DNA of 34,491 bases from an uncultured Granulosicoccaceae bacterium (GCA_937928685.1 CALGJU010000026.1:1-34491); one strand, 5' to 3'. Numbered from the stretch's first letter, positions 1 to 8,980 are shown. The notes: generated by a model not told the origin, from the sequence alone. Made by a program: numbers and translations.

Positions 1-264
1 AAGACCACATCAACGGGGTCGTTTAAGATAAAAGCAGCCATAGATGGTGCATTACACACCACGGCCCCGATTGATTCAGGTCAATCCGGCGGTGGTTTGA
101 TCAGCTGCGAGCAGGGCGAGCACGTACTCGCTGGTATGTTAAGAGGTTTTGCCGCCTACGTTAACGGCGATGAATACATCAAGATCAGAAACCACTCGGT
201 ATCAGTAGCCTCTGCAGATATACGCAACTTTATCGGCGAGTGGGAAAGGGCGCGCAATAACTAA
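1..264 (+). CDS. Trypsin-like (S1 family) serine protease, 3' fragment cut by the window edge
   Basis: Reading frame 1 is open from the first base to a TAA at 262-264, giving the last 87 residues of a protein. Residues 22-33 read APIDSGQSGGGL, the G-x-S-G-G context of the nucleophilic serine of chymotrypsin/trypsin-fold proteases (Ser at bases 85-87; the usual form is GDSGGP, here GQSGGG). A hydrophobic strand (HVLAGMLRGF) follows, as in the last beta-hairpin of the fold. His and Asp of the triad would lie upstream of the window, so activity cannot be judged. The gene converges on the VWA lipoprotein gene with only 10 bp between their stops. Such proteases are often exported; being about 1.6 kb from type II secretion genes makes it a conceivable substrate, which is inference only. 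Confidence 0.7.
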   Translation, partial: KTTSTGSFKIKAAIDGALHTTAPIDSGQSGGGLISCEQGEHVLAGMLRGFAAYVNGDEYIKIRNHSVSVASADIRNFIGEWERARNN

Positions 265-274
265 TTCGTAGAAG

Positions 275-1606
275 TTAGTCTGTTACCACGTCGATTGAAT
301 ACCAGCCTTGAACCCCGCCTGCAGATTGGTCTTCTGCAGTGAGGGTGCAGCTGCCTGATGCCACACCGGTAACCCGTATGCTCGATGAGCTGAGACGTTC
401 CATCTCACAAGAGATGTTTTCCGCCGGTAGAGTCCAGAGGTAGTCACTGATCGGCTGAGGGCCCCAGCGGGTATTAGCCCGGTAGATCGCAGATTGCTGT
501 AGCTCCAGTCTTTTTGGCCCGGAGACCACAACCTCCGCCTGGACGTTACTAAACTCCGAGGCATCGAAACGATCGGTAATGACAGAGCTGCCACTGCGAT
601 TGGCGTTGTTTTGTACCGATAGACGAATGGTGTGTTCACTGCTTGCCGCACTTTCAGCGCCGCGCTTAGGTGAGGCGTAGTGCAAGTAGTAAAAGCTATT
701 AGCGCTATCGACCACTTGCTGATTGATCGAAGTCAGTACTGAATTCAGCTGTTCAAAGTTTCGCAGCGCAAAGGTGCCGCTGGTGCCAATGCGATGTAGA
801 ACATCTTCAGAAATTTCATCGCCAATACCTAACGTATATACAGACTTTCCGTTCACAGCGGCTGTGGCATTGAGGTAGGTGTTGCGAGCGGCAGTGTCAG
901 TTCCATCAGTGATGATGATAACGGTGCCTTGTGAAATTTGTGTGATATCAAACGAATCTTCAATCCGGCTTGCACCAATAATAACAGCGCCATAAAAATC
1001 AGTCGGTGTGATTGCAACGGCGGGTTGAATACTTTCTAGTGTGTTCACCAAGCTGTCTGTATTGCTTGAGAAGTCTCTAAGCAAAGAGACCGTGTCGTTA
1101 AACGAATACAGAGCCACTTCCTGTTGTGGCAGTAGCTTTGACTGCCCCTCGGTATCGATAATCATGCCTCTGACCGCGGATTTTATTTTTTCCAGATCTG
1201 AAGGCGAGATACTGCTACTGACATCAATCATGATGACTGTGCGCAGGGAAAAAGGCAGTTGCTCATGCGGTACGATCGAGAGCGACGTTTCGGCGGCCGA
1301 CACTGCTTCGTTGTCTTCGAGCAGAATAAAATCGCTGGTTTGTAAGCCCGCGATGGCTTTGCCGTATTGATCAGTGGCTTGAAACATCACGCTGATGATC
1401 GACGGAAGTGTCGATTCAAAACTCAGCTTTTCGAGCTGAACAAATCGGTTTGGGCTATTCGATACAATACTAGAACCACGACTTGAACCTGATGGGTTAA
1501 TGCCGTCGTTGCTTAGATTGCGGTCAATACCTTCACCGTCGCATGCGCTGACCAGAAGGGTGAGCAGCAAAGGAAAAAAGGCACGCTTGTAATTCAATAG
1601 TTTCAT
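275..1606 (-). CDS. VWA-domain lipoprotein
   Basis: 443 residues. The N-terminus is a lipoprotein signal peptide: basic start, hydrophobic run, then LLVSAC with the lipidated Cys at 22. Residue +2 after Cys is Asp, the Lol-avoidance signal in Enterobacteria, so inner-membrane retention is possible. Residues about 120-300 are a von Willebrand factor A domain with a complete-looking MIDAS: DVSSS at 129-133, a TPTD loop near 201-204, and TDGTD at 234-238. Such domains bind protein ligands through a divalent metal. The last 90 residues look like an Ig-type beta domain. The role is unknown; family members act in adhesion, protease regulation or envelope assembly. No clear Shine-Dalgarno precedes the ATG. 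The gene stands alone, 242 bp downstream of gspF on the same strand, and could be co-transcribed with it. Confidence 0.85.
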   Translation of the reverse strand: MKLLNYKRAFFPLLLTLLVSACDGEGIDRNLSNDGINPSGSSRGSSIVSNSPNRFVQLEKLSFESTLPSIISVMFQATDQYGKAIAGLQTSDFILLEDNEAVSAAETSLSIVPHEQLPFSLRTVIMIDVSSSISPSDLEKIKSAVRGMIIDTEGQSKLLPQQEVALYSFNDTVSLLRDFSSNTDSLVNTLESIQPAVAITPTDFYGAVIIGASRIEDSFDITQISQGTVIIITDGTDTAARNTYLNATAAVNGKSVYTLGIGDEISEDVLHRIGTSGTFALRNFEQLNSVLTSINQQVVDSANSFYYLHYASPKRGAESAASSEHTIRLSVQNNANRSGSSVITDRFDASEFSNVQAEVVVSGPKRLELQQSAIYRANTRWGPQPISDYLWTLPAENISCEMERLSSSSIRVTGVASGSCTLTAEDQSAGGVQGWYSIDVVTD

Positions 1607-1848
1607 AAGTCGCCGGCTCAGGTTTTTGTTTTAAGTATGGGGCCGCTTCTCAGTAGTAGTATATATCAAGGAGTTCCGTTTCCCTGCTCGCTACTCAATT
1701 AAGAATCGGACAGCCACAGCTTAAGTGTCCATTCCCTGCACGAAGCTTTCCAGCAGCCAGCCGCGAACAGAAGACACTGTGTTTTTAGCCCAGATTGGGC
1801 AAAAAGCGAGTTAATGAATGTAAAACGGGCAAAACCTGAGGGTATGTT
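1607..1848. other. Intergenic gap between gspF and the VWA lipoprotein gene, with one hairpin
   Basis: No gene is visible. At 1782-1805 a stem (GCCCA gat TGGGC) is extended by TTTTT on the left and AAAAA on the right. In neither direction does a T run follow the stem, so it is not a standard intrinsic terminator for gspF, although it sits 44 bp beyond the gspF stop. Confidence 0.5.
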
Positions 1849-3063
1849 CTATCCGACGAGTTCGTTCAATTCAAAAATTGGCAGCAAGATGGCCAGTACG
1901 ATCATCATTACCATGCCGGCCATAATCAAAATGATGGCCGGCTCAAGCAGCGCCAAAAATACGGCAAGGATCGAATTTAACTCACGTTCCTGGTGAGTTG
2001 CTGCTTTTTCCAGCATGGTCTCCAGTCTGCCTGATGCTTCTCCACTGGCAATTAAATGCAGCATCATCGGCGGGAAGAAGCCCGTTCGTTCTAGTGAGCG
2101 GCTTAAACCTGCCCCTTCTCGTACCCTGGTTGCCGCTTTCTTAACGGCATGTCGCATAGGACGGTTGGTTAAAACTTGAGAGGCAATGCCAAGGGCATCA
2201 AGTACCGGTACACCACTGGCAGCAAGTATGCTGAGCGTGCGTGCAAATTGGGAGGCATTGGAACCGCGAATAATTTTAGACAGCAGCGGTACTTTCAACA
2301 AAAAAGCGTGCACCCGGGTTTTGAATGACTCGTTTTGCAGCATCCTGCGCCACACGATGAATAAAACAATACCGACAATAACTACCACCAGCCCCCAGTT
2401 CTGAAGGAACTCACTCAGAGAAATCATAATCCGGGTAAGCAGCGGAAGCTCCTGGTCCATACTGTCGAAAACCTGTACGACCTTCGGTACAACATAGGCG
2501 AGCAGGAATGACACAATACCGACTGCAATAAAAACAAGCCCGATGGGATAATAAAGCGCTTTGCTGATAATTTGCTTGGTTGATTGTTTGTCTTCTGTGT
2601 AGTCAGCGAGTCTTTCTAAAACAGAGTCCAGATGACCGGATTGCTCTCCTGCGGCCACCGTGGCCTGGAAGATCTCCGGGAACACTTTCGGATATTCACT
2701 CATGGCACTTGCCATGGTTTTACCTTCGAGCACCCGACCTCGCACCGATAACATCAGAGATTTGATTTTCGGTTTGTCGCTTTGCTTGGCTACTGCGCCC
2801 AGCGCTTCCTCCAGAGGGGTTCCTGAAGAGGCAAGAGTGGCCACCTGCCGGGTGATTAATGCCAGATCATTGGAGCTGATGCCACCGCGAAACGTGCCTG
2901 TTGATTTTGCGCGATTGGCTTTAGAGCTGCCTTCAAAAACGTCGATAGGGGTAAGCTTCTGATCCCGTAACTGCTGACGAATTTGACGTGGGTTGTCGCC
3001 TTCTAAAACCCCTTTCTTTTCGCTACCTGATGGATCCAGGGCAACATATTCGAAAGCTGGCAT
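1849..3063 (-). CDS. gspF: Type II secretion inner-membrane platform protein GspF
   Basis: 404 residues, the normal family length. GspF is the polytopic platform protein that couples the GspE ATPase to pseudopilus assembly. The N-terminus (PAFEYVALDPSG) is the usual short GspF/PilC start, followed by two repeated GspF cytoplasmic domains (about residues 70-190 and 270-395). Both contain the LASSG.P / LAASGVPVLDAL signature around the first helix. Hydrophobic segments lie near 170-195, 220-240 and 375-398. The ATG overlaps the gspE stop by one base (TAATG), so translation is probably coupled. The type II identity rather than a pilus PilC rests on linkage to gspC, gspD and gspE. The gspG-type pseudopilin genes that normally follow are absent here. 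Confidence 0.93.
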   Translation of the reverse strand: MPAFEYVALDPSGSEKKGVLEGDNPRQIRQQLRDQKLTPIDVFEGSSKANRAKSTGTFRGGISSNDLALITRQVATLASSGTPLEEALGAVAKQSDKPKIKSLMLSVRGRVLEGKTMASAMSEYPKVFPEIFQATVAAGEQSGHLDSVLERLADYTEDKQSTKQIISKALYYPIGLVFIAVGIVSFLLAYVVPKVVQVFDSMDQELPLLTRIMISLSEFLQNWGLVVVIVGIVLFIVWRRMLQNESFKTRVHAFLLKVPLLSKIIRGSNASQFARTLSILAASGVPVLDALGIASQVLTNRPMRHAVKKAATRVREGAGLSRSLERTGFFPPMMLHLIASGEASGRLETMLEKAATHQERELNSILAVFLALLEPAIILIMAGMVMMIVLAILLPIFELNELVG

Positions 3064-4586
3064 TAGAGTTCCCTTGTGACCCGCAATACTTCTTCGAGTG
3101 AAGTAATGCCCTGCAGTACAAGACGCTTACCGTCATCGGTAATGCCGGCGTATAAGCTACGTGCATAGGTTTCTATTTCGTGTTCTGCTGCACCGTCGTG
3201 AATCATGTTGCGCATGTTTTCGTCGACCACATCGACTTCATAGATACCGGTTCGTCCGACATAGCCCGAGTGGTTACATACATTGCAGCCATGAGGGATG
3301 TAGATGATGTCCTGATCGTGCTCATCCAGGCCAAGCTGTACGCGTTCGGCAGTACTCGGAACATGTTCTGTTTTACAGTCATTGCATAGCAATCTAACCA
3401 GTCGCTGTGCCACCAGGCCAATAATACTTGAGGACAGCAGGAATGGCTCAACACCCATATCACGCAAGCGAGTGATTGAGCCGATGGCCGTGTTGGTGTG
3501 TAGTGTTGATAGCACCAGGTGACCTGTCAAACTGGCTTGTACGGCGATCTCAGCGGTTTCAAGGTCACGTATTTCACCGACCATGACGATATCCGGATCC
3601 TGTCGCAGGATGGCACGCAGGCCTCTGGCGAAAGTGAGGTCCACTTTGGTGTTGACCTGAGTCTGACCGATGCCATCGAGATAATATTCTATCGGGTCTT
3701 CAACAGTCAGAATTGTCTTGCTACTGCTGTTGAGTTTGGTGAGTGCCGCGTACAGGGATGTGGTTTTTCCCGATCCGGTAGGGCCTGTTACCAGCACGAT
3801 GCCGTGCGGCATTTTAAGTACACTTTGCAGTAGTTCATTGGACTCGTCGGCCATACCCAGGCTCTCAAGGTTGAGCCGTCCGGCCTGCTTATCCAGTAAA
3901 CGCATCACCACCCGTTCACCGTGTCCCGAGGGCAGTGTAGATACCCGTACATCCACAGGCCGACCCGCGACACGCAAAGAGATGCGGCCATCTTGCGGAA
4001 GGCGCTTCTCTGCAATGTCGAGCTTCGCCATGACTTTGATTCTTGATATTACTTGCGCGGCTGCCTGTTGCGGTGGCTCGAGCAGTTTGTTCATTACGCC
4101 ATCAACGCGGTAGCGAACAGATAATCGGTGTTCAAATGGTTCGATATGTATGTCAGAGGCGCCTTTTCGTATGGCCTCTGTCAGCATCGCATTGATAAGT
4201 CGGATAATCGGCGCATCATCCTGTGATTCCATTAAATCTTCCGGCTCAAGTGACCCTGCCATGGCATCGAGGTCGAGCTCGCCGTCAAAATCATCCATGA
4301 CGGTCATCGCATCACTGGTATTACCTTGATAGATTCTTGTCAGCAGCAGGTCGAATTCATCTTCGCTCACGCCATGTAGTGCGACAGGTGCGCCCGCCGC
4401 ACGGCGTGCTTCAAGCAGGGCCATATTCGAGACACCGGTTCGATGCACCAGAGTCAGCGCATCGCTGCTTTCGTTATCCAGCAGCACGCCATGGCGTTTA
4501 GCAAAGCTATAGGGCAGGGTGACTTGCTGTGGTGTTTCGATTGCAGCGGTTTCATCCAGCAGCACATCATTTGGTAGAGAAGCCAT
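3063..4586 (-). CDS. gspE: Type II secretion ATPase GspE
   Basis: 507 residues. This cytoplasmic hexameric ATPase powers pseudopilus growth. An N1E-type domain occupies about 1-110, followed by the secretion ATPase core: Walker A GPTGSGKT at 268-275, an Asp box around TVEDPIE (294-300), Walker B region VMVGEIRD (334-341) and a His box around TLHTNTA (361-367). A zinc-binding cysteine tetrad typical of GspE/PilB follows at C401-x2-C404 and C434-x2-C437. PilT and PilU lack this tetrad, which separates the three ATPases of this window. An AGGAG lies about 12 bases before the ATG, slightly far. The gene is separated from gspD by a hairpin-bearing 321-bp gap and overlaps gspF. Confidence 0.95.
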   Translation of the reverse strand: MASLPNDVLLDETAAIETPQQVTLPYSFAKRHGVLLDNESSDALTLVHRTGVSNMALLEARRAAGAPVALHGVSEDEFDLLLTRIYQGNTSDAMTVMDDFDGELDLDAMAGSLEPEDLMESQDDAPIIRLINAMLTEAIRKGASDIHIEPFEHRLSVRYRVDGVMNKLLEPPQQAAAQVISRIKVMAKLDIAEKRLPQDGRISLRVAGRPVDVRVSTLPSGHGERVVMRLLDKQAGRLNLESLGMADESNELLQSVLKMPHGIVLVTGPTGSGKTTSLYAALTKLNSSSKTILTVEDPIEYYLDGIGQTQVNTKVDLTFARGLRAILRQDPDIVMVGEIRDLETAEIAVQASLTGHLVLSTLHTNTAIGSITRLRDMGVEPFLLSSSIIGLVAQRLVRLLCNDCKTEHVPSTAERVQLGLDEHDQDIIYIPHGCNVCNHSGYVGRTGIYEVDVVDENMRNMIHDGAAEHEIETYARSLYAGITDDGKRLVLQGITSLEEVLRVTREL

Positions 4587-4907
4587 ACTTCAGATTAACT
4601 CCTGTGCATAACGGGTTGGCATGAGCCAGTCAAACACCATTCTGTGGCGATGGCGTTTGACCGGAGGTCATCGCCTGGAATGGTATCGAAGCTGACCAGA
4701 CGATGGTTTTTCGTTTGAGAGCCAATAACCGTTTAAGTTCTATTTAACTGTTCAGTGTTGCCCATCGGCCTTGGGAGCCGAGAACAAGCGCTGTTACGTT
4801 TGTTCTATTGTACGCGCTGTTGGTTGCCAACAGCGCTAATACGAATAACTGCGTTTTCGAACATTCCATTCAATAGTGCCGGAATCAGCCGTGACGCCAG
4901 TCTATTA
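4587..4907. other. Intergenic region between gspD and gspE with two hairpins
   Basis: 321 bp without a gene inside an otherwise tight operon. Two strong inverted repeats are present. At 4629-4661 12-nt arms (GTCAAACACCAT / ATGGCGTTTGAC, one mismatch) flank a 9-nt loop. At 4814-4836 perfect 10-nt arms (GCGCTGTTGG / CCAACAGCGC) flank a 3-nt loop, and a further AGCGCTGT copy sits at 4787-4794. Neither has a T run downstream on the minus strand. They could be mRNA-stabilising or processing hairpins that set different levels for the secretin and the ATPase, or protein sites. Confidence 0.55.
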
Positions 4908-7766
4908 CTAGTACCTTGGTGCTACTTGCATTTCAGGCAACTGATCAAGCAGCAGATCTGCATCATTTGCAGTGTCCGAATCATGGTCATCGACACTGAC
5001 CGTGACAAAAAATACCTCTGGTCGGTCATCTGCGAGATCATCCTGAGATCGATCGACAATATCGCTGTCGATATTGTCTACGTATTCAGTAACGGTTGGA
5101 AGTGTCTGTGATATTTCATCCATAGCCGTATTTGGCTGATCCACAAGTTCAGATAACGCATCGGTATCTTCCATCTCACTCAAAGCAGTTTGTTCGCTCT
5201 GGGCATCTTGCGCCATTTCTTTTTCAACTGATTTGCTGCTTGCAGGTACCTCAGCGACAACTGCTACCGGTGCAGCTTGAGCCTCAGTGATAGGTTCAAC
5301 CGTTGCCAGCGGCAATAAAGTCATTGGATCTGACACTTCAGCACTGGTCTGTTCATCAGGTTCTGATGCAGTAGCCTCCGAAGCAATAGCCAAGCTGTCA
5401 TCGATCATTGTGGTGGTCAGCATCGACTCATTGTTGGCGGCGTCAGTTTGTGCCATCAGCAGTTCAATTTGATCATCATTGTAGGCTGCAATTACTTTTT
5501 GTATATCTGCTTTAGCAGGCTTTTTAGCCGTTGCAGTAACACCGAGGCTCAAGCCTTTTATCACCGTACCGTCTGTTAATATGGGCAGGCTCAGGCTTTC
5601 ACTCGGGGTGGAAAAGCTCGGCGCATCAAACTGAGTGAGAGGGCTATCAATATCTTTGCCCTCGAAGTACAGCTTAAGCTCTGGCAGTTCTCTGCGGTCT
5701 TTGTTTATCGAGTTGTCTTTTTCCTGGCGGTAGAGCATTTGCTTTGAGCGCAGGAAGTTGTATTTACTGTTGCTGTATTGATGTGCAGTCTCACTGTCAC
5801 GCATGATCAGCGGGTGCAAAAAGATCATCAGGTTCTTTTTATTCTTTTTGGTACTGCGATAGCGAAACAAGCGTCCCAGTAATGGAATGTCACCTAGCAG
5901 CGGAACTTTCTCTTCTACATCGGTAATTTGGTCATCGATGAGACCGCCCAGCACTAAGGTCTGACCGTCTTCGACTAACACCGTGGTTTTAATGGAACGC
6001 TTGCTGGTTGTGATGTCAGCCGCACCTGTTAATGCGGTGGTATTAACGTTCGATACTTCCTGTTCCAGCACCATTTTGATGGTGTTGCCATCGTTGATCT
6101 GTGGCTTGACCTTAAGGGTTAAGCCGATGTCGCGCCGCTCAATGGTTTGAAAAGGATTGTCGTTGTTAGCACCTAGCTGTTGGCCTGTGACGAATGGCAC
6201 GTTAGAGCCCACAACAATTTCAGCTTCTTCGTTGTCCAGTGTGACAATGCTTGGTGTTGAAAGAATGTTGTTATCTGCATCGGAGGCAATGGCGCGTACT
6301 AAAAAGCCAAAATCAATTTCACCTGTGGCAAATCGACCCAGCGCTAAAGACAGGCCGGAACCCAGTGAAGAAGGTGCAGAGCCTGCTCTCGCAGCACCGG
6401 CAATGCCGAGTACACCGTCGGTGGCCCCGCCTAAGTTGGAGTAGCCGATGGGTACTTCTTTATCAGTACCGTCCAAAAGGAAGTTAATTCCGAATTCACG
6501 TGTATTGTCTTCGGTGATTTCAGCGATAACCGCCTCGACCAGCACCTGCGCACGACGAATATCGAGCTGGCGGATCACCGCCAGTATGTTCTGCATTTCA
6601 TCTGGTGGCGCAGTGATAATGAGTGAGTTGGTGTTCGGGTCTGCCTGTATATCAACATTTGACTCACCGGTCTCAGCAGCACTGCGAGGAGTGACGGCAT
6701 TGCTTTGAGTTGTGTTGTTACGCACGATGCCGTTGTTTGCGTTGGCACCTTGCTGTTGTGTCGTCGGTTGTTGATTAAACGTTTGCGGTTGAGCGCCGGT
6801 CCCGTCTGTGGTGGTGGCGCCGACCTTAGCCTGTCCTTGCGATACACCTTGTAAAATAGAGACCATATCCTCAGCGTTGGCGAATTTAAGGTACACCACG
6901 CGTGTGTTTCCACCAGATTCAATCGGTGTATCCAGATGTGCTATCAGGCCGCGTACTCTCACTCGCACAGCACGATCACCGCTGATTAACACGCTGTTAG
7001 TGCGTTCATCAGCCACCAGTTGCATTGCCCCCGGACCCTGAGGGCCACCAATGTTATTGCGCTGAAGCGAAGAAAGCGTTCGAACGATTTCAGTCGCTGA
7101 GGCGTGGTTAAGGCGTACTACTTCAATTTCTTCGTTGTCTGGCTTATCTATGCGTCTGATGATTTCCATCAGGCGCTGAATGTTAGAGGCTCTGTCAGTG
7201 ATGATCAGCGAATTGGTCGCGGCGTAGGCTGCTAAGTGCCCCTGTTGCGGTACCATCGGTCGCAAAATGGGGACGAGCTGTGCCGCCGGAACATTGACCA
7301 CGGTAATCACTTGAGTGACTAACTGATCAGACGCTTTCTGGTCGTCACCTAAAATCGGGACCGGTCCTTGTTTGGCGGTGACGTCCGGAACAATCTTGAT
7401 CAGGTCACCAGCGGGCACTGCCGAGTAGCCGTGAACCTGCAGTACGGATAAGAACACCTCGTACAGTCCATCAGCATTGACCGGATCAGTCGAAATGACG
7501 GTGACTTTCGCTTTCACCCTCGGATCGACGACGAAATTCCTGCCTGTCTGTTTCGATACCGTCGCAATCAACGAGTGAATGTCGGTATTCTTCAAGTTCA
7601 GCGTAAAAGTGTTTTGATCGTCATCAACCTGTGCATATGCGCTGTTGCACATAAGTAACAGACCAATTGATACACCAGTCGCTGTTCGTTTCCAACGAAA
7701 TTTATTATTATTTTTCAACGTCTTACTCTTTCGTTCGTACGATTTATGGGGGGTGAAGAATCGCAC
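4908..7766 (-). CDS. gspD: Type II secretion secretin GspD with a long acidic C-terminal tail
   Basis: 952 residues; typical GspD is about 650-750. It forms the outer-membrane channel. A signal peptide ends near residue 46 (NSAYAQ). N0 spans about 50-130, and three N-type repeats follow to about 405, with a Q/N/T-rich insert at 315-365. The secretin domain runs from about 405 to 655 and carries the signature VPLLGDIPLLGRLF at 621-634. Residues about 700-952 are a low-complexity tail rich in Asp, Glu, Ser, Ala and Thr with no recognised fold. The ATG at 7766 leaves 23 residues ahead of the signal peptide core; a TTG at codon 17 with an upstream GAG could be the true start. gspC ends upstream and starts the operon; the gap is 52 bp. 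Confidence 0.95.
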   Translation of the reverse strand: MRFFTPHKSYERKSKTLKNNNKFRWKRTATGVSIGLLLMCNSAYAQVDDDQNTFTLNLKNTDIHSLIATVSKQTGRNFVVDPRVKAKVTVISTDPVNADGLYEVFLSVLQVHGYSAVPAGDLIKIVPDVTAKQGPVPILGDDQKASDQLVTQVITVVNVPAAQLVPILRPMVPQQGHLAAYAATNSLIITDRASNIQRLMEIIRRIDKPDNEEIEVVRLNHASATEIVRTLSSLQRNNIGGPQGPGAMQLVADERTNSVLISGDRAVRVRVRGLIAHLDTPIESGGNTRVVYLKFANAEDMVSILQGVSQGQAKVGATTTDGTGAQPQTFNQQPTTQQQGANANNGIVRNNTTQSNAVTPRSAAETGESNVDIQADPNTNSLIITAPPDEMQNILAVIRQLDIRRAQVLVEAVIAEITEDNTREFGINFLLDGTDKEVPIGYSNLGGATDGVLGIAGAARAGSAPSSLGSGLSLALGRFATGEIDFGFLVRAIASDADNNILSTPSIVTLDNEEAEIVVGSNVPFVTGQQLGANNDNPFQTIERRDIGLTLKVKPQINDGNTIKMVLEQEVSNVNTTALTGAADITTSKRSIKTTVLVEDGQTLVLGGLIDDQITDVEEKVPLLGDIPLLGRLFRYRSTKKNKKNLMIFLHPLIMRDSETAHQYSNSKYNFLRSKQMLYRQEKDNSINKDRRELPELKLYFEGKDIDSPLTQFDAPSFSTPSESLSLPILTDGTVIKGLSLGVTATAKKPAKADIQKVIAAYNDDQIELLMAQTDAANNESMLTTTMIDDSLAIASEATASEPDEQTSAEVSDPMTLLPLATVEPITEAQAAPVAVVAEVPASSKSVEKEMAQDAQSEQTALSEMEDTDALSELVDQPNTAMDEISQTLPTVTEYVDNIDSDIVDRSQDDLADDRPEVFFVTVSVDDHDSDTANDADLLLDQLPEMQVAPRY

Positions 7767-7818
7767 ATACGCCTTATTAACGCACGTAAGTAGTTAAAGT
7801 GTAAAGATTTTAATGCAC

Positions 7819-8691
7819 TTATTCCAGCGCAATACTGATAGGTAATTCTGCGCCGTCTCGTAAAATAGACAAGTCAATGGATGGTGCTTTCACAAGCTTT
7901 CTAAGCGCACGAATTGCATTTTTCTGGTTTGCCAGTGCAATTCCATTGACTCGGGTAACAACATCGCCAGGGAGCACGCCGTAATTAGCCAACAAGCCGT
8001 CTTGCTGTTTCGGGGTGATTTTGTAACCGAGGATTCGGCCATTTTCCCGGTAGGGCACAGCACTGACCAGTTTGCCGAGCATGGCCGGGTTGCTTACCAA
8101 GGTGTCGCGAATTTCTTTTGGGGATTCCGGCAATTGAATCGGAGCATCGTTAGAGGCGCTGCCGGCGTTTGCCGATTGTGTCGCTCCCGGTAGATTCTCA
8201 AGGCCCGCGCTACGCCCGGTGGAGGCAACTTTCTCCGGCAGCTTGACGGTTTCACGGCGTCCGCCGTTATCAATAATGACCTCGTTTTGCAGTACCTCAC
8301 TCAATACCACTCTGCCGGTGATGGTTTCCCCGACACGAAAGACTTCCTCTGGCTTGCCATCGGAGCTAATGATCGCAATGGCCCTATCTGCAGGGTTGGC
8401 CATATATACGCCGACCAGTTTTAGGTTGAGTCTTGTTTCGACCGTTTTTTCAGGGCCCTTGACGGGAGCGGCGACCACTTCACCCGCTTTGCCGAATATA
8501 TTCTGTCTGGCGGCATCGGTGGCAATTTCAAGCGTTGATGGAGCGCTGACCGCTGCGACTTCCACAGGTGCTGATGATCTTACCGCTGCCTGGGTGTCCT
8601 GAACTGGTACGAACCGCAGTGCAATGGTGGCTGCCACATAGCCAATGACGATGACTAACAAGCGACTTACCCATGGTGCCAGTCTGGCCAT
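7819..8691 (-). CDS. gspC: Type II secretion inner-membrane protein GspC (PDZ type)
   Basis: 290 residues. GspC links the inner-membrane platform to the secretin. A short cytoplasmic start is followed by one transmembrane helix (about residues 9-26). A periplasmic homology region follows (about 62-150; LNLKLVGVYMANPADRAIAI is the typical HR strand pattern), then a Ser/Ala/Pro linker. The C-terminal PDZ domain (about 200-288) contains NYGVLPGDVVTRVNGIAL. The HR region contacts the N0 domain of GspD in studied systems. It is the first gene of the gspC-D-E-F order, with 289 bp of upstream noncoding DNA that should hold the promoter, although I could not pick a convincing -35/-10 pair. Confidence 0.92.
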   Translation of the reverse strand: MARLAPWVSRLLVIVIGYVAATIALRFVPVQDTQAAVRSSAPVEVAAVSAPSTLEIATDAARQNIFGKAGEVVAAPVKGPEKTVETRLNLKLVGVYMANPADRAIAIISSDGKPEEVFRVGETITGRVVLSEVLQNEVIIDNGGRRETVKLPEKVASTGRSAGLENLPGATQSANAGSASNDAPIQLPESPKEIRDTLVSNPAMLGKLVSAVPYRENGRILGYKITPKQQDGLLANYGVLPGDVVTRVNGIALANQKNAIRALRKLVKAPSIDLSILRDGAELPISIALE

Positions 8692-8838
8692 TATAAATAT
8701 TACTCTTAACTTATCGGGTTGAGCTGATTGATCAGAATTCGCGGGCGTTTTTGTGAATATTTAGCCCGGCCGGATATCATACATGGTATGACCAAACTAC
8801 TGCCGGTTTCAATATCGACCGTAATAAATCGCAGAAAA

Positions 8839-8860
8839 CGTCAGGCTGCTGACGAAAAAA
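8839..8860 (-). terminator. Candidate intrinsic terminator downstream of the HU-type gene
   Basis: Read on the minus strand, CGTCAG-CAGC-CTGACG forms a 6-bp stem with a 4-nt loop followed by TTTT. It lies between the HU-type gene (stop at 8981) and gspC (start at 8691), so it could separate the two transcripts. Two further perfect hairpins in the same gap lack T runs: 8897-8912 (TTGGGC/GCCCAA) and 8942-8965 (CTGCGCCG/CGGCGCAG). The T run is short, hence moderate confidence. Confidence 0.45.
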
Positions 8861-8980
8861 CTGCAAGTGATCGGTGGATTGAGTGAGAACTGGCTGTTGG
8901 GCGTGTGCCCAATGGGGAGAGTATTTGCGCAACTACAATAACTGCGCCGACAACCGCCGGCGCAGCATCAGGGTGTGGTG

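Noticed and set aside
1782-1805. Intrinsic terminator after gspF
   Set aside because: A hairpin exists, but the T run precedes and the A run follows the stem, so it lacks the trailing T run on both strands; kept only as a note on the gap.
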